Positions 46,320-58,906 are shown, numbered from the stretch's first letter. The stretch: DNA of 64,000 nucleotides from Pseudomonas japonica (GCF_013522925.1 NZ_JAAMQU010000008.1:220767-284766), one strand, 5' to 3'. The notes: generated by a model from the letters alone, not told the origin. Numbers and translations are program-made.

Positions 46320-47984
46320 TTACGCCAGCTTGCGGTACTTGACGCGGTGCGGTTGCGCCGCGGCTTCGCCCAGGCGCTTCTTGCGATCGGCTTCGTACTC
46401 GGTGTAGTTGCCTTCGAAGAAGACGATCTGGGAGTCGTCTTCGTAGGCCAGGATGTGCGTGGCCACACGGTCCAGGAACCACCGGTCGTGGGAGATCACG
46501 ATGGCGGCGCCCGGGAAGTCCAGCAGCGCTTCCTCCAGCGAACGAAGGGTTTCTACGTCGAGGTCGTTGGACGGTTCGTCGAGCAGCAACACGTTGCCGC
46601 CTTCCTTCAAGGTCAACGCCAGGTGCAAGCGGCCGCGCTCACCACCGGAGAGGTCCTTCACGAACTTCTGCTGGTCCCCGCCCTTGAAGTTGAACCGGCC
46701 CACATAGGTGCGGGACGGCACTTCATAGTTGCCAATGCGGATCTGGTCCGAGCCGTCGGAGATCTGCTGGAACACCGTCTTGCTGCCGTCCAGGTCCTCG
46801 CGGCTCTGGTCCACGCACGCCAACTGCACGGTATCGCCGATGTCGATGGTGCCCGAATCCGGTTGCTCCTTGCCCATGATCATGCGGAACAGCGTGGATT
46901 TACCCGCGCCGTTGCCGCCGATCACGCCCACGATCGCGCCCTTGGGCATGGCGAACGAAAGGTTGTCGATCAGTACCCGGTCGCCATAGCTCTTGGTGAC
47001 GTTGTTGAACTCGATCACCTTGTCGCCCAGGCGTGGGCCCACCGGGATGTAAATCTCGTTGGTTTCGCTGCGTTTCTGGAATTCCTGCGACTGCAGTTCT
47101 TCGAAGCGCTGCAGGCGGGCCTTGGATTTGGACTGCCGCGCCTTGGCGCCCTTGCGCACCCACTCCAGTTCTTCCTTGAGCGCCTTCTCGTGAGCCGACT
47201 GCTGCTTGGATTCCTGCGCCAACCGCTCGGACTTCGCTTCGAGCCAGCCGGAGTAGTTACCTTCGTATGGAATGCCGTGGCCACGGTCCAGCTCGAGGAT
47301 CCAGCCGGCAACGTTGTCCAGGAAGTAACGGTCGTGGGTAATGGCTACCACAGTGCCCTGGAAGTCATGGAGGAAACGCTCCAGCCAGGCCACCGAATCC
47401 GCGTCCAGGTGGTTGGTGGGTTCGTCGAGCAGCAGCATGTCAGGGGCCGACAGCAGCAAGCGGCACAGCGCGACACGGCGTTTTTCACCACCGGAAAGGT
47501 GTTCGATACGGGCATCCCATGGCGGCAGCCGCAGGGCATCGGCGGCCACTTCCAGCTGGCGCTCGAGATTATGCCCGTCGGAGGCCTGAAGGATGGACTC
47601 GAGCTTGGCCTGCTCGGCGGCCAGCTTGTCGAAATCGGCATCCGGCTCGGCGTAGGCGGCGTACACCTCGTCAAGGCGCGCCTGGGCGTCCTTGATGGCC
47701 GACACGGCCTCTTCCACCACTTCACGAACGTTCTTGTTCGGGTCCAGCTCGGGCTCCTGAGGCAGGTAACCCACATTCAGCTCGGGCATCGGGCGGGCTT
47801 CGCCGTCGAACTCTTTGTCTACCCCGGCCATGATCCGTAGCAGCGTGGATTTACCCGAGCCGTTCAGGCCCAGCACGCCAATCTTGGCGCCAGGGAAGAA
47901 AGACAGGGAAATGTTCTTTAGGATTTCCCGCTTCGGCGGAACAACCTTGCTCAGCCGATGCATGGTGTAGACGTATTGGGCCAT
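46320..47984 (-). CDS. ettA: EttA, ABC-F energy-dependent translational throttle
   Basis: 554 residues with two ABC domains. Walker A motifs are GLNGSGKST and GGNGAGKST; signatures are LSGGEKRRVALC and LSGGERGRLHLA; Walker B LLLDEPTNHLD and LLLDEPSNDLD. The Arm region lies between the first Walker A and signature and the P-site linker (AKARQSKSKARLQRFEEL) between the domains. EttA binds the ribosomal E site and gates the first elongation step with ATP/ADP ratio. The ATG at 47984 gives MAQYVYTMHRLSKVVPP, the family start. Confidence 0.97.
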   Translation of the reverse strand: MAQYVYTMHRLSKVVPPKREILKNISLSFFPGAKIGVLGLNGSGKSTLLRIMAGVDKEFDGEARPMPELNVGYLPQEPELDPNKNVREVVEEAVSAIKDAQARLDEVYAAYAEPDADFDKLAAEQAKLESILQASDGHNLERQLEVAADALRLPPWDARIEHLSGGEKRRVALCRLLLSAPDMLLLDEPTNHLDADSVAWLERFLHDFQGTVVAITHDRYFLDNVAGWILELDRGHGIPYEGNYSGWLEAKSERLAQESKQQSAHEKALKEELEWVRKGAKARQSKSKARLQRFEELQSQEFQKRSETNEIYIPVGPRLGDKVIEFNNVTKSYGDRVLIDNLSFAMPKGAIVGVIGGNGAGKSTLFRMIMGKEQPDSGTIDIGDTVQLACVDQSREDLDGSKTVFQQISDGSDQIRIGNYEVPSRTYVGRFNFKGGDQQKFVKDLSGGERGRLHLALTLKEGGNVLLLDEPSNDLDVETLRSLEEALLDFPGAAIVISHDRWFLDRVATHILAYEDDSQIVFFEGNYTEYEADRKKRLGEAAAQPHRVKYRKLA

Positions 47985-48227
47985 GGGTAAACCTGACTGG
48001 TAACGATGATGGCGCGCACAGATGAAAAGCGCGTTTCGGGAGACGGTCAAAACTACCGGAATGCGTGATTGAGGGCAAACTTAGAGCCCGGGGGCTGGCA
48101 CTTTGCCAGACATGGCGGCATGCTAGCCTGTCAACGGCAGCAGCGCCTGTTATCATGGGCCTTTCGCGGCCCATGGCACGCGCGCAGCGCCACTGGCGGT
48201 CTCGGCGCAACACCGCAGGATTTCAGT

Positions 48228-51200
48228 TTGAGCAACCTCGATCAGTCGTCGTCCCTGCGCCAGCGAACCCCTGCGGCCAGTGGTTCTTTTTCTGGCTCGC
48301 TGAAAAGCGCGCTCGCCGTGCTGGTGTTGCTCCTCTTCGGCCTGCTGGTATGGCAGGTACTGAACGAATATCACCGCAATCAGGACGAGCAACGCGCCGC
48401 TGCCGTAGAGCATAGCGCCAGCCTGGCAGACCGCCTGGGCCTGAACATGGCATTGTTCGCCGAGAGCAGCCTCAACGCGCTGTTGCTTGGAACGCCGCCG
48501 GGTGGAAAGGGGGTGCCGGCCGGGCTGATCGGCACGGTGCATCTGGGCGCCAATGGCCAGCCCCTGCCCGGCGAGCGCCCTTCAGCGGCGTTATCCAATG
48601 CGCTGCCCGAGCTGACACAGCACGCCAGCAACACCCGCTACTGGTACAGCAACAGCCCGGACGGCGCTGAAACCTGGCTGGCCCTGCGTGACCCTCGCAG
48701 CCAAGGCTTCTGGATATTGCGCTTCGCTCCGTCGTTTTATGGCCTTTTGGCGCCCCACCTGGGCGACCACGGTTGGTCCCAGTGGCTGGTCAAGGACGCC
48801 GAAGGCCGACCGATCTACCGGGCCTCGGGTGACGCAACCGCAGGTACCTCCCCTGCTCCGGTTCTGGCATTGTCCGCCGAGGAGCAACGTACCAGCGTCG
48901 CCAGTTACTCGCTGCCGGGGAGCGGCTGGCGCCTGGATGGGCTTTTTGATCCGCAGCTTGCGCGGTTGCCGCTGCTTCCCGGCCTGTTCAGCAAGCTTGC
49001 GCTTGGGCTCGCCTGCACCATTCTGCCGTTGCTGGTACTGCGTGACTTGCGCCGCAGGCAGCAGGAAGTGCAAGCGCAACGGCGTCGCTATCAGGATATT
49101 TTCGAAGGTGCCGGTGTTGGCCTTTGCGTGTTCGACCTGCGGGACCTGCGCCAATTGGTCACGCTTGCGGGCTTGCGGCGCATCGAAGATATCCTGCCAT
49201 GGCTCGAAGCACACCCAGCCCAGCATCGGGTGTTGCGCGAAGCCATGCACCTGACCGAAGCCAACCAGGTTGCACTAAACCTGCTGCAGCTTCAGGACGC
49301 CGGCGCGGTGTGGGCGCGGCTGGTTGGCAGCAGCACGTTGGTGCCGCAAAACCTGCCCTACGAATTGCTGGTCGCCTTGCTCGCACCCGCCACGGTCGAA
49401 CTCGAGTTTTCGCTGCCTGGCTCCGACGGCGCTGCCCGCCATGTGTGGGCACAGATCCGCGTGCCCGAAGATGGCAGCGTGGATGAAGTGATTCTAAGCC
49501 TCAACGACGTCACGCAACGCAAGCAGGCCCAGGTATCGCTGGTAGAGCGCGAGCGGTTCTGGTCGGACGTGGTACGGGCGGTGCCGGACCATCTTTATGT
49601 GGCCGACGTGCTCCAGCGCAAGATGCTTTACAGCAACCATCACCTGGGCATGACGCTGGGCTATACCCATAGCGAAGTTCAGGACCTGGGCGACCAGTTC
49701 TGGGAAGCCCTCATGCATCCGGTGGATGCCGAGCAATACCGTGCCCTGCGCCAGTACCAGCGGGACACCAGCTATGCCGGTCAACTGCAATGCCAGCTGC
49801 GCTTCCAGCACAGGGACGGCAGCTGGCGGCGTTTCGACATCCGCGAGCAAAGCCTCACCGAGGATACCGCCGGGCGGGTGACGCGGATCATCGGCGTGGC
49901 CAAGGACGTTACCGAGCAGATCGAGGCGAGCCAATCGCTACGCGACAGTGAACAGCGTTATCGCATGCTTGCTGAAAGCATCAGTGACGTCATCTTTTCG
50001 ACCGACAGCCGCCTGAAGCTCAACTACGTCAGCCCCTCCGTTCAAACCGTGCTCGGTTATGACGTGCAATCGGTGTTCGATAACGGCTGGCAATCCACCA
50101 TCGCCACGCCCAGCCAGGTCACCGGCCTGGAGGCGTTGCTCGACCGGGTACGCGCCGCCTTGGGCGAGCCGGCCCTGCTGGCAGAGTTGCGTACGCAGGT
50201 GCGCAGCCAGACGTTCATGCTCGACTGCCTGCGCGCGGATGGCCGCAAGATCCCCATCGAGCTGCGCCTGGTATTGATCTGGGACGAACACGACAACTTC
50301 GAAGGGATTCTCGGCGTAGGCCGCGACGTAAGCCAACAGCGACGTGCCGAGAAAGACCTGCGCATGGCGGCTACGGTGTTCCAGCACTCCACCTCCGCGA
50401 TCCTCATCACCGACCCGGCCGGCTATATCGTGCAGGTGAACGAAGCGTTCAGCCGAGTCACCGGTTATCAGCCTGCAGACGTGCTGGACCAGCTACCCAC
50501 ACTGCTCACGGTCATCGAACAGCAGGAAGCCCACCTGCAATACGTGGTCAAGCAGCTTCACCTCAATGGCAGCTGGGAAGGGGAAATACGCCTTAAACGG
50601 CGTGACGGCGAACACTACCCGGCTTGGGTGGGCATAACCGCGGTACTGGATGAAGAAGGCGACCTGGCCAGCTATGTCTGTTTCTTCAGCGATATCAGCG
50701 AGCGCAAGGCCAGCGAACAGCGTATCCACCGGCTCGCCTACTACGACGCCCTCACCCACCTGCCCAACCGCACATTGTTCCAGGACCGCCTGTTCACTGC
50801 GTTGCAGCAAGCCGAACGGCAGAAGGCCTGGGTGGTGTTGATGTTCCTGGACCTCGACCGGTTCAAGCCCATCAATGACTCGCTGGGCCATGCAGCGGGC
50901 GACCGCATGCTCAAGGATATGGCCATGCGCTTGCTGGCCTGCGTGGATGAAGACGACACGGTTGCGCGCATGGGCGGTGACGAATTCACCCTGTTGTTGC
51001 AGCCGCGCGGCAGCCGCGAAGCGGCGCTTACCCGAGCTATCCACGTAGCGGAGGAAATCCTCGGTAATCTTCACGCGCCTTTCGTGCTCGAGAACCGGGA
51101 GTTCTTCGTCACGGCCAGCATCGGCATTGCCCTTAGCCCGCAGGACGGCAGCGAGCTGAGCCAGCTGATGAAAAACGCCGACACCGCGATGTATCACGCC

Positions 51201-52046
51201 AAGGAACGCGGCAAGAACAACTTCCAGTTCTATCAGGCAGACATGAATGCCAGTGCGCTGGAGCGGCTGGAACTCGAAAGCGATTTGCGCCACGCCCTGG
51301 AGCAGGAAGAGTTCGTGCTGTACTACCAGCCCCAGCTCAGCGGGGATGGAAAACGGCTTACTGGCGCCGAGGCCTTGCTGCGCTGGCGGCACCCGAGGCG
51401 TGGGCTGGTTCCGCCTCAGGATTTCATCCCCGTGCTCGAAGAGCTTGGGCTGGTGGTAGATGTGGGCGACTGGGTACTGACCGAGGCCTGCCGCCAATTG
51501 AAAGCGTGGCATCAGGCCCGGGTACGGGTGCCCAAGGTGTCGGTAAACATATCGGCGCGGCAGTTCTCCGACGGCCAGCTGGGCAAGCGCATTGCGAGCA
51601 TCCTCGCGGAAACCGGCGTACCGCCTGCGTGCCTTGAGCTGGAGCTGACCGAGAGTATCCTGATGAGGGACGTGAACGAGGCCATGCAGATCCTCGACAG
51701 CCTGAAAATGCTCGGCCTGAGCATTGCCGTTGACGACTTCGGCACGGGCTATTCCTCGCTCAACTACCTGAAGCAGTTCCCGATTGACGTGCTGAAGATC
51801 GACCGCACCTTCGTCGATGGGCTACCTGAGGGTGAACAGGATGCACAGATCGCCCGCGCAATCATCGCCATGGCCCACAGCCTCAACCTCTCGGTGATCG
51901 CCGAGGGCGTGGAAACCCACGACCAGCTGGACTTCCTCCGCGAACACGGCTGCGATGAAGTGCAAGGCTATCTGTTCGGCCGGCCCATGCAAGCCAACCG
52001 GTTCGAAGCGCAGTTCAGCAACGACGCCTTGTTCATGTTCGATTGA
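48228..52046 (+). CDS. morA: MorA, membrane GGDEF-EAL c-di-GMP enzyme
   Basis: 1272 residues from TTG at 48228, which has AGGA 7 bases upstream; the frame is open further 5' but that part has no domain. Two membrane helices (about residues 26-45 and 249-272) bracket a periplasmic domain; three or more PAS domains follow (about 438-550, 574-690, 708-830), then GGDEF (intact GGDEF at residue 916) and EAL (EAL in AEALLRW at 1048, [10 protein letters not shown]). Both catalytic motifs look intact, so it may make and degrade c-di-GMP. MorA controls motility and biofilm in Pseudomonas; it precedes glyA, as in P. aeruginosa. Confidence 0.9.
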   Translation: MSNLDQSSSLRQRTPAASGSFSGSLKSALAVLVLLLFGLLVWQVLNEYHRNQDEQRAAAVEHSASLADRLGLNMALFAESSLNALLLGTPPGGKGVPAGLIGTVHLGANGQPLPGERPSAALSNALPELTQHASNTRYWYSNSPDGAETWLALRDPRSQGFWILRFAPSFYGLLAPHLGDHGWSQWLVKDAEGRPIYRASGDATAGTSPAPVLALSAEEQRTSVASYSLPGSGWRLDGLFDPQLARLPLLPGLFSKLALGLACTILPLLVLRDLRRRQQEVQAQRRRYQDIFEGAGVGLCVFDLRDLRQLVTLAGLRRIEDILPWLEAHPAQHRVLREAMHLTEANQVALNLLQLQDAGAVWARLVGSSTLVPQNLPYELLVALLAPATVELEFSLPGSDGAARHVWAQIRVPEDGSVDEVILSLNDVTQRKQAQVSLVERERFWSDVVRAVPDHLYVADVLQRKMLYSNHHLGMTLGYTHSEVQDLGDQFWEALMHPVDAEQYRALRQYQRDTSYAGQLQCQLRFQHRDGSWRRFDIREQSLTEDTAGRVTRIIGVAKDVTEQIEASQSLRDSEQRYRMLAESISDVIFSTDSRLKLNYVSPSVQTVLGYDVQSVFDNGWQSTIATPSQVTGLEALLDRVRAALGEPALLAELRTQVRSQTFMLDCLRADGRKIPIELRLVLIWDEHDNFEGILGVGRDVSQQRRAEKDLRMAATVFQHSTSAILITDPAGYIVQVNEAFSRVTGYQPADVLDQLPTLLTVIEQQEAHLQYVVKQLHLNGSWEGEIRLKRRDGEHYPAWVGITAVLDEEGDLASYVCFFSDISERKASEQRIHRLAYYDALTHLPNRTLFQDRLFTALQQAERQKAWVVLMFLDLDRFKPINDSLGHAAGDRMLKDMAMRLLACVDEDDTVARMGGDEFTLLLQPRGSREAALTRAIHVAEEILGNLHAPFVLENREFFVTASIGIALSPQDGSELSQLMKNADTAMYHAKERGKNNFQFYQADMNASALERLELESDLRHALEQEEFVLYYQPQLSGDGKRLTGAEALLRWRHPRRGLVPPQDFIPVLEELGLVVDVGDWVLTEACRQLKAWHQARVRVPKVSVNISARQFSDGQLGKRIASILAETGVPPACLELELTESILMRDVNEAMQILDSLKMLGLSIAVDDFGTGYSSLNYLKQFPIDVLKIDRTFVDGLPEGEQDAQIARAIIAMAHSLNLSVIAEGVETHDQLDFLREHGCDEVQGYLFGRPMQANRFEAQFSNDALFMFD

Positions 52047-52050
52047 GCGA

Positions 52051-52119
52051 GAGCTGCAAGCTCGAAGCTTCAAGCGGCAAGAAGATCTGCCGTGGCTTTT
52101 GGCTTGCAGCTTGCAGCTC
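52051..52119. repeat. Inverted repeat in the morA-glyA gap
   Basis: GAGCTGCAAGC (52051-52061) and GCTTGCAGCTC (52109-52119) are perfect 11-bp inverted copies directly after the morA stop. Sequences of this GCTTGCAGCTTG type are dispersed in Pseudomonas genomes; it may end morA transcription. Confidence 0.55.
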
Positions 52120-52190
52120 GCGGCCCTCAGCTGAACCCCGGTCATCCCCAGGATGACGGGCGCTCATGTGCCAGCCTCCGGTGGATGCGG

Positions 52191-52196
52191 TAGAAT
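52191..52196 (+). promoter_or_regulatory. Putative glyA -10 box
   Basis: TAGAAT (52191-52196) followed by GGCGG lies 37 bases before the glyA ATG; the -35 is weak. No glycine or purine riboswitch is recognisable in the leader. Confidence 0.45.
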
Positions 52197-52232
52197 GGCG
52201 GCTTTCTCTCTGCCGATCCTCGAGGACCGCCA

Positions 52233-53486
<1,254 letters not shown>

Positions 53487-53505
53487 TCCGCCAGGCGTAA
53501 ACGAG

Positions 53506-53532
53506 AACCCGGCCAAGTGCCGGGTTTTTTTA
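53506..53532 (+). terminator. Rho-independent terminator of glyA
   Basis: ACCCGGC (53507-53513), loop CAAGT, GCCGGGT (53519-53525), then a run of T to 53531. Confidence 0.9.
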
Positions 53533-53636
53533 TGGGTTCGAGAAACGCTTCCACTTTCCAGCCACCTGCGGACCGCACTTAAGGTGCCGTCTCCTGGCCC
53601 GAACGGGCCTTCACGCAAGTTGCAGGAGTATCAACC

Positions 53637-54206
53637 ATGCCTACCGTCCAGCAACAATCCTTTGTTGGAGCCTTATGGCTCAATGGCCACCCACTCAACA
53701 CACTAAGCGCACTATTAGGTAAAGCTGCCTGGGCCAACCGCCTCCCAAACCTGGCTGTTCTCGCGCCGCACCTGGCGAGCACAGTGCGCAATGATTCACA
53801 CTTGCTCAGTTGCCAAGCGGGCGTAACGCCCAAGCCCATGGCGTTCTACTTCCAATGGACAACCGAAGGCTACCAACTGTATGTGCGTTCCCCAGGCAAG
53901 TATTTCAGCAGAGGGGTGGCGCTCGACGAAGGAGGTTTTCTTGGTGTCTTGCCCGCCGACCAACGAGCTCCTGCCTTGTTAGAGCTGAACTGCCTCAATG
54001 AGCGCCCACTCGATCCGACAGATGTTTCCACAAGCCAGTACGCTATCAAGTTAAGCACTGAAGGCGCTGCCATTACCCCACGCCGTCGAGCTCATTCCGG
54101 CTACCAATATCTGGGCGTTGAGCATCCGAATGCTCAAATATGGAAGCTATTGATCATTGAGCGTAACGTGAGTGCCCCATGGCTCAGCGAGCCAGGTGAG
54201 CAGTAA
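53637..54206 (+). CDS. Orphan protein of unknown function, possibly acquired
   Basis: 189 residues; I do not recognise the family. There is no signal peptide or membrane segment. The pattern of short beta-like segments with aromatic residues (FYFQWTTEGYQLYVRSPGKYFSRGVALDEGG in parts; later SGYQYLGVEHPNAQIWKLLII) suggests an all-beta fold. CAGGAG lies about 10 bases before the ATG. It uses four TTA leucine codons and the first 60 bases are 32/60 G+C, unlike its neighbours, which argues for transfer. It sits between glyA and the convergent CobW GTPase gene, with 2 bases before the latter. Confidence 0.7.
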   Translation: MPTVQQQSFVGALWLNGHPLNTLSALLGKAAWANRLPNLAVLAPHLASTVRNDSHLLSCQAGVTPKPMAFYFQWTTEGYQLYVRSPGKYFSRGVALDEGGFLGVLPADQRAPALLELNCLNERPLDPTDVSTSQYAIKLSTEGAAITPRRRAHSGYQYLGVEHPNAQIWKLLIIERNVSAPWLSEPGEQ

Positions 54207-54208
54207 CT

Positions 54209-55189
54209 TCACGGGCCCTCGCAAGCCTGCATACCCTTGAACGCTTCTTGGATTGCCTGTTCTGGCAAGTCATCGGCGATGAACACCATCACGCTCTCGC
54301 GTGCCTCGCCCTCCTCCCAGGCGGTGTCCCAGTCAAAGCCGTAGAGCTTGAGCACACCCTGGAACACCAGCCTGCAGGGCTCGCCAGCGATATTGAGCAC
54401 ACCCTTGTAGCGCAACAATTGCCGGCCGTGTTCTTCCAGTAGCGTGTTCATGAAATCGCTGAGGCGGTCGATGTCCAGCGGCCTATCCGTGCGCAACACC
54501 ATGCTGGTGATACGGTCGGTGCTTTCGCCGATGAGCATTGGCCGTGGGCGGAACCCCGCGCCCAGCTCCGCATTGAGGTTGAACCCTCGAATATCCAGCA
54601 GCTCCGCCAGGTCGATCTCACCGTGGTCCACTACGCGAATCGGGGCGCGGTTATTGATGCGGGCTAACCGCTTACTGAGTGCTTCGAACGCTTCGGGTGT
54701 GACCAGATCCGTCTTGCTCACCAGTAGCCGGTCGGCAAACCCCACTTGGGCCTGGGCGATGGTTTGCTTCAGATGCTCGCCAGCGTGGGCCGCGTCAACA
54801 AGGGTCACAATGCCATCGAGCACATAACGGTCACGCAGCTCTTCTTCCATGAAAAAGGTTTGAGCAACCGGCGCAGGGTCGGCCAGGCCGGTGCACTCGA
54901 TCACCAGCCGATCAAAGGCGATTTCTCCTGAATCGAGCCGTTCCAGCAACAGAAATAACGCTTTGGTGAGGTCAGTATGGATGCTGCAACACACACAACC
55001 GTTGGCCAGCGTTACCACCTGCACGGGCTCGTCGCCCAGCAGTTCGGTGTCGATACCGGCGTCACTGAATTCGTTCTCGATCACCGCCAGCTTCAGCCCG
55101 TGCTCGGCCTGAAGCATGTAGCGAAGCAAGGTGGTTTTGCCGGCGCCGAGAAAACCGGTCAGCACCGTTACAGGGACAGGGATGGGCAC
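54209..55189 (-). CDS. CobW/YjiA-family G3E GTPase metallochaperone
   Basis: 326 residues. Walker A GFLGAGKTTLL, metal-binding GCVCCSI (CxCC), switch ECTGLADPAP, NKxD replaced by SKTD, and the C-terminal CobW_C domain (RYKGVLNI, VFQGVLKLYGFDW). G3E GTPases of this kind deliver zinc or other metals. It lies beside ybdD-cstA, an arrangement I recall from P. aeruginosa (PA4604-PA4606). No Zur box is evident upstream. Confidence 0.9.
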   Translation of the reverse strand: MPIPVPVTVLTGFLGAGKTTLLRYMLQAEHGLKLAVIENEFSDAGIDTELLGDEPVQVVTLANGCVCCSIHTDLTKALFLLLERLDSGEIAFDRLVIECTGLADPAPVAQTFFMEEELRDRYVLDGIVTLVDAAHAGEHLKQTIAQAQVGFADRLLVSKTDLVTPEAFEALSKRLARINNRAPIRVVDHGEIDLAELLDIRGFNLNAELGAGFRPRPMLIGESTDRITSMVLRTDRPLDIDRLSDFMNTLLEEHGRQLLRYKGVLNIAGEPCRLVFQGVLKLYGFDWDTAWEEGEARESVMVFIADDLPEQAIQEAFKGMQACEGP

Positions 55190-55276
55190 GTACGTCTCCG
55201 GATCAGGATCGAGGCACCTGAATCAGCATGTCCCCGGAAGGCCGGGGACAGCTCGCGAATCAGGCCGAGGCGGGGT

Positions 55277-55477
55277 TCAGCAACAACGGGGCGATCCCTT
55301 GCCACCGCCGTAGCGGGCCTCTTGCCGCTCACGGAAGAAGGCCTCGTAATCCATCACCGGCTGGTCCGGGTGGGTCTTTCGCATGTGTTCCACATAATTA
55401 TCGTAGTCCGGCATGCCGACCATCAGGCGCGCGGCCTGCCCCAGGTATTTGCCCAACCGGCTCAGGTCATTGAACAT
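55277..55477 (-). CDS. YbdD/YjiX family protein (DUF466)
   Basis: 66 residues, the small companion of Cst[51 protein letters not shown] in parts, ending in the usual RCC. It starts 11 bases after the cstA stop and is probably a subunit of the peptide/pyruvate transporter. Confidence 0.92.
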   Translation of the reverse strand: MFNDLSRLGKYLGQAARLMVGMPDYDNYVEHMRKTHPDQPVMDYEAFFRERQEARYGGGKGSPRCC

Positions 55478-55488
55478 GGCTCAGGTCC

Positions 55489-57555
55489 TCATGCGTCTGG
55501 CAGCGCCTGGAATGGCGCTTCCTTGTCGGTGCGGTCGCGTTTGCCCAGCGCCGCGTAGCCGACCTTGACCGCGAACACCAGTACTGCCAGCACCACGAAC
55601 AGGAACAGCACGGTAAGCGTGGCGTTGGTGTAGGCGTTGAAGATCACTGCCTGCATCTGCTCGATACTCTTGGCCGGAGCAAGCACCTGCCCTGCCGCCA
55701 GCGCGTCGTTGTACTTTTTCGCCAATGCCAGGAAGCCCACCGCCGGGCTGGGGTCGAACAGCTTGATCAGGCCCGCGGTGGTGGTGCAAATCAGCAGCCA
55801 CGCCGCTGGCAACAGGGTGACCCAGATGTAGCGCTGGCGCTTCATCTTGATCAGCACCACAGTGCCGAGCATCAGCGCGATGCCCGCCAGCATCTGGTTG
55901 GAGATGCCGAACAGGGGCCACAAGGTATTGATGCCACCGAGCGGGTCGACCACGCCTTGATACAGCAGGTAACCCCACAACGCCACGCAACCGCCGGTAC
56001 CAACCATGTTGGCGCCCCAGGATTCGGTGCGCTTGAGCGAAGGCACGAAGCTGCCGAGCAGGTCCTGCAGCATGAAGCGGCCCGCGCGGGTACCGGCGTC
56101 TACCGCGGTAAGGATGAACAGCGCCTCGAACAGGATCGCGAAGTGGTACCAGAACGCCATGGTGTTTTCGCCTGGCAGTACCGTGTGCAGAATCTGCGCG
56201 ATACCTACGGCCAGCGTGGGCGCACCACCGGCGCGGGCCAGGATGGTGTTTTCACCAATGTCGTGGGCCACCGCCTGCAGCGTTTCGGGTGTGATCGCAA
56301 AGCCCCAGCCACTGACCGCGGCTGCCACGGCGTTGATGTCGCCACCCACTACAGCGGCCGGGCTGTTCATCGCGAAGTACACGCCAGGTTCGATGACCGA
56401 GGCGGCAACCATGGCCATGATGGCTACGAACGACTCCATCAGCATCGCGCCATAGCCGATGTACCGGGCGTTCACTTCGTTATCCAGCAGCTTGGGCGTG
56501 GTGCCCGAGGAAATCAGCGAGTGGAAGCCCGATACCGCGCCGCAGGCGATGGTAATGAACAGGAACGGGAACAGCGTACCTTTCCACACCGGCCCGGTGC
56601 CGTCGGTGAACTGCGTGAGCGCTGGCATTTTCAGCTCTGGCATGGTGACCAGAATGCCGATGGCCAAGGCGATGATAGTGCCGATTTTCAAGAACGTAGA
56701 CAGGTAGTCCCGCGGTGCGAGGATCAGCCAAACCGGCATTACCGCAGCCACGAAGCCGTAGCCGATAAGCATCCAGGTGATCTGCACGCCCGTGAAGGTA
56801 AAGGCCTTGGCCCATACCGGGTCGGCAGCCACTTGACCGCCAGCCCAGATGGAAGCCAGCAACAGTGCTACGCCAATGAGCGAGATTTCACCGATGCGGC
56901 CCGGGCGGATAAAGCGCATGTACACGCCCATGAACACCGCGATAGGAATGGTCGCCATCACGGTGAACACGCCCCACGGGCTTTCAGCCAACGCCTTGAC
57001 CACGATCAGCGCCAGCACGGCGAGGATGATGATCATGATCAGGAAGCAGCCGAACAGGGCGATGGTGCCCGGGATGCGGCCCATCTCTTCGCGCACCATG
57101 TCGCCCAGCGAGCGGCCGTTACGGCGGGTGGAGAGGAACAGCACCATGAAGTCCTGCACGGCGCCGGCCACCACAACGCCGGCGATCAGCCAGAGGGTGC
57201 CAGGCAGGTAGCCCATTTGCGCGGCGAGCACCGGGCCCACCAGCGGGCCAGCTCCGGCGATGGCCGCGAAATGGTGGCCGAACAGGATATGTTTGTTAGT
57301 GGGAACGTAATCCAGCCCATCGTTGTTGAGCACGGCAGGCGTGGCTCGACGAGGATCGAGCTGCATCACTTTCTCAGCGATGAACAGGCTGTAGTAACGG
57401 TATGCAACCAGGTAGATCGCCACCGAGGCGACCACAATCCAGAGCGCGTTGATGCTTTCGCCGCGACGCAGCGCGACAACCCCGAGCGCCCAGGCGCCAA
57501 TGACGGCCAGCGCGAGCCATGGCAGATGGCGGGCCAGACTATTATTGTTTTTCAT
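55489..57555 (-). CDS. cstA: CstA-family carbon starvation / pyruvate-peptide transporter
   Basis: 688 residues with about 16-18 membrane segments. The CstA hallmarks are [31 protein letters not shown] in parts and [20 protein letters not shown]. CstA/BtsT proteins import pyruvate or peptides under carbon limitation. It is cotranscribed with the YbdD-like gene. The 234-base gap upstream, shared with mapZ, has a TGTATACA palindrome but no promoter I can defend. Confidence 0.95.
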   Translation of the reverse strand: MKNNNSLARHLPWLALAVIGAWALGVVALRRGESINALWIVVASVAIYLVAYRYYSLFIAEKVMQLDPRRATPAVLNNDGLDYVPTNKHILFGHHFAAIAGAGPLVGPVLAAQMGYLPGTLWLIAGVVVAGAVQDFMVLFLSTRRNGRSLGDMVREEMGRIPGTIALFGCFLIMIIILAVLALIVVKALAESPWGVFTVMATIPIAVFMGVYMRFIRPGRIGEISLIGVALLLASIWAGGQVAADPVWAKAFTFTGVQITWMLIGYGFVAAVMPVWLILAPRDYLSTFLKIGTIIALAIGILVTMPELKMPALTQFTDGTGPVWKGTLFPFLFITIACGAVSGFHSLISSGTTPKLLDNEVNARYIGYGAMLMESFVAIMAMVAASVIEPGVYFAMNSPAAVVGGDINAVAAAVSGWGFAITPETLQAVAHDIGENTILARAGGAPTLAVGIAQILHTVLPGENTMAFWYHFAILFEALFILTAVDAGTRAGRFMLQDLLGSFVPSLKRTESWGANMVGTGGCVALWGYLLYQGVVDPLGGINTLWPLFGISNQMLAGIALMLGTVVLIKMKRQRYIWVTLLPAAWLLICTTTAGLIKLFDPSPAVGFLALAKKYNDALAAGQVLAPAKSIEQMQAVIFNAYTNATLTVLFLFVVLAVLVFAVKVGYAALGKRDRTDKEAPFQALPDA

Positions 57556-57706
57556 GTTTTATATTCCAGCGAATGGCAACGGAACAAACCCGGCTCCAGT
57601 CTAGCTACACTTGCCGGGAAGCACACCCCCCACAAAGGTCGATGGCACGGGGTTTTGTGCCGTTACCGGCTGACTTTCAAGGTTTCGCGAGGTACTCGGC
57701 AAAACC

Positions 57707-57714
57707 TGTATACA
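57707..57714. promoter_or_regulatory. TGTATACA palindrome between cstA and mapZ
   Basis: An 8-bp palindrome in CCTGTATACAAGC, of the kind bound by GntR-family regulators, lies 76 bases before the mapZ ATG. No clear -35 accompanies it. Confidence 0.3.
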
Positions 57715-57789
57715 AGCATTGCCGGCTACGCCATGGCACGGCAGCATAGAGAGCGACCCGCGCTGACGGGCCTCATTGAGGAAGTACCC

Positions 57790-58146
57790 ATGACTGAAGA
57801 ACGTCGTCGCTTCAAACGTATTGCCTTCGATGCCCGCACCGAGCTTACCCAAGGTGACAATCGCTGGGAGGTCAAACTGCTCGACCTGTCCCTCAAGGGG
57901 CTACTGGTCGAGCGGCCAGCCGACTGGCAAGGCAACCCGGCCGCACCGTTCCAGGTGACTGTGCAGCTGGGTGAAGACGCCCCGGTGAAGATGGAAACCG
58001 AGCTCAAGCACGACAACGATGGCCAACTGGGCTTCCAGTGCACCCACATCGACCTTGATTCCATCAGCCACCTGCGCCGCCTGGTGGAGTTGAACCTGGG
58101 CGACGAGGCGGAGCTGGAGCGGGAGCTGGGCGCGCTGGTGGGCTGA
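57790..58146 (+). CDS. mapZ: MapZ, single-domain PilZ c-di-GMP receptor
   Basis: 118 residues, one PilZ domain. The c-di-GMP motifs are present: ERRRFKR (RxxxR) at residues 4-10 and DLSLKG (D/NxSxxG). The C-terminal [23 protein letters not shown] is nearly the same as in P. aeruginosa PA4608, where MapZ in the c-di-GMP-bound state blocks the chemotaxis methyltransferase CheR1. The ATG at 57790 gives a standard start; the very long frame upstream is antisense to cstA. Confidence 0.92.
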   Translation: MTEERRRFKRIAFDARTELTQGDNRWEVKLLDLSLKGLLVERPADWQGNPAAPFQVTVQLGEDAPVKMETELKHDNDGQLGFQCTHIDLDSISHLRRLVELNLGDEAELERELGALVG

Positions 58147-58150
58147 TCCC

Positions 58151-58840
58151 TTACGGGAACGCCGGCAGCCCCCATCCGCTGGGCTCGAATTCAAGCAGGC
58201 TGCCAAGGCGGCCGTCGGCGTGGGTGTACTTCTCCGGGTCCATGGCCGAATCCGGCACGGCCAGGGCGTACATGCCCGCCGCCTTGGCAGCGGTCACGCC
58301 GAAGGGCGAATCCTCGAACACGAGGCAGTCTGCCGGTGCCACACCCAGGCGGCGGGCAGCTACCAGAAAGATATCAGGGGCAGGCTTGGCAGCGCCCACT
58401 TCCGGGTCATCAGCCGTCACGATCGTATCGAAGAGGGAAAACCATGCTTCGTGCTGCTGGGTCTTGAGCTTGAAGTACGTGCTCGAAGAGCTGGTGCCTA
58501 CCGCGATCGGAATGCCGTTGGCCTTCAAATGCCGCACCAGCGCTTCGGCGCCGGCCATCCCCATCGCCTCGGGAAAGCGGGCGGTCATCAAGGGCGCGCG
58601 AATCTCCAGGAATTCATCCACTGTGATCGGCAGCTGCAGGGCTTCTACCACATAGGTGGCCAGGTCTCGCGCACCGCGGCCGATGATGTGCTGCTTGTGG
58701 CTCCAGTCGAAGGTTTTGCCATAGCGCTGAGCAATGGACTGGGTGACTTCGGTGTAGATGCCCTCGGTGTCGAGCAGCAGGCCATCCATGTCGAAAATCA
58801 CAGCCTTTACCTGCGGTGCGGAGGTTGAAGCGCTCACCAT
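58151..58840 (-). CDS. HAD-superfamily phosphatase (subfamily IA)
   Basis: 229 residues. Motif I VIFDMDGLLLDTE, motif II VGTSSS, motif III KPAPDIF and motif IV VFEDSPFGVTAAKAAGM are all present, with a helical cap in between. The sequence resembles beta-phosphoglucomutase or pseudouridine/glycerol-phosphate phosphatases; the substrate cannot be assigned. It is convergent with mapZ with a 4-base gap. Confidence 0.88.
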   Translation of the reverse strand: MVSASTSAPQVKAVIFDMDGLLLDTEGIYTEVTQSIAQRYGKTFDWSHKQHIIGRGARDLATYVVEALQLPITVDEFLEIRAPLMTARFPEAMGMAGAEALVRHLKANGIPIAVGTSSSSTYFKLKTQQHEAWFSLFDTIVTADDPEVGAAKPAPDIFLVAARRLGVAPADCLVFEDSPFGVTAAKAAGMYALAVPDSAMDPEKYTHADGRLGSLLEFEPSGWGLPAFP

Positions 58841-58906
58841 GGGAAATCTCGCTCGGCTTAAAAGAAGGTGATACTCCGGGCGAGTGCTTCAGGTCAAGCT
58901 GCAACG

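Noticed and set aside
52047..52232. Riboswitch in front of glyA
   Set aside because: The leader is short and holds an inverted repeat and a -10 box, with no glycine or THF aptamer core.
55957..57789. Long 5' extension of the mapZ frame
   Set aside because: It is antisense to cstA; the PilZ protein starts at 57790 with a family-type N-terminus.
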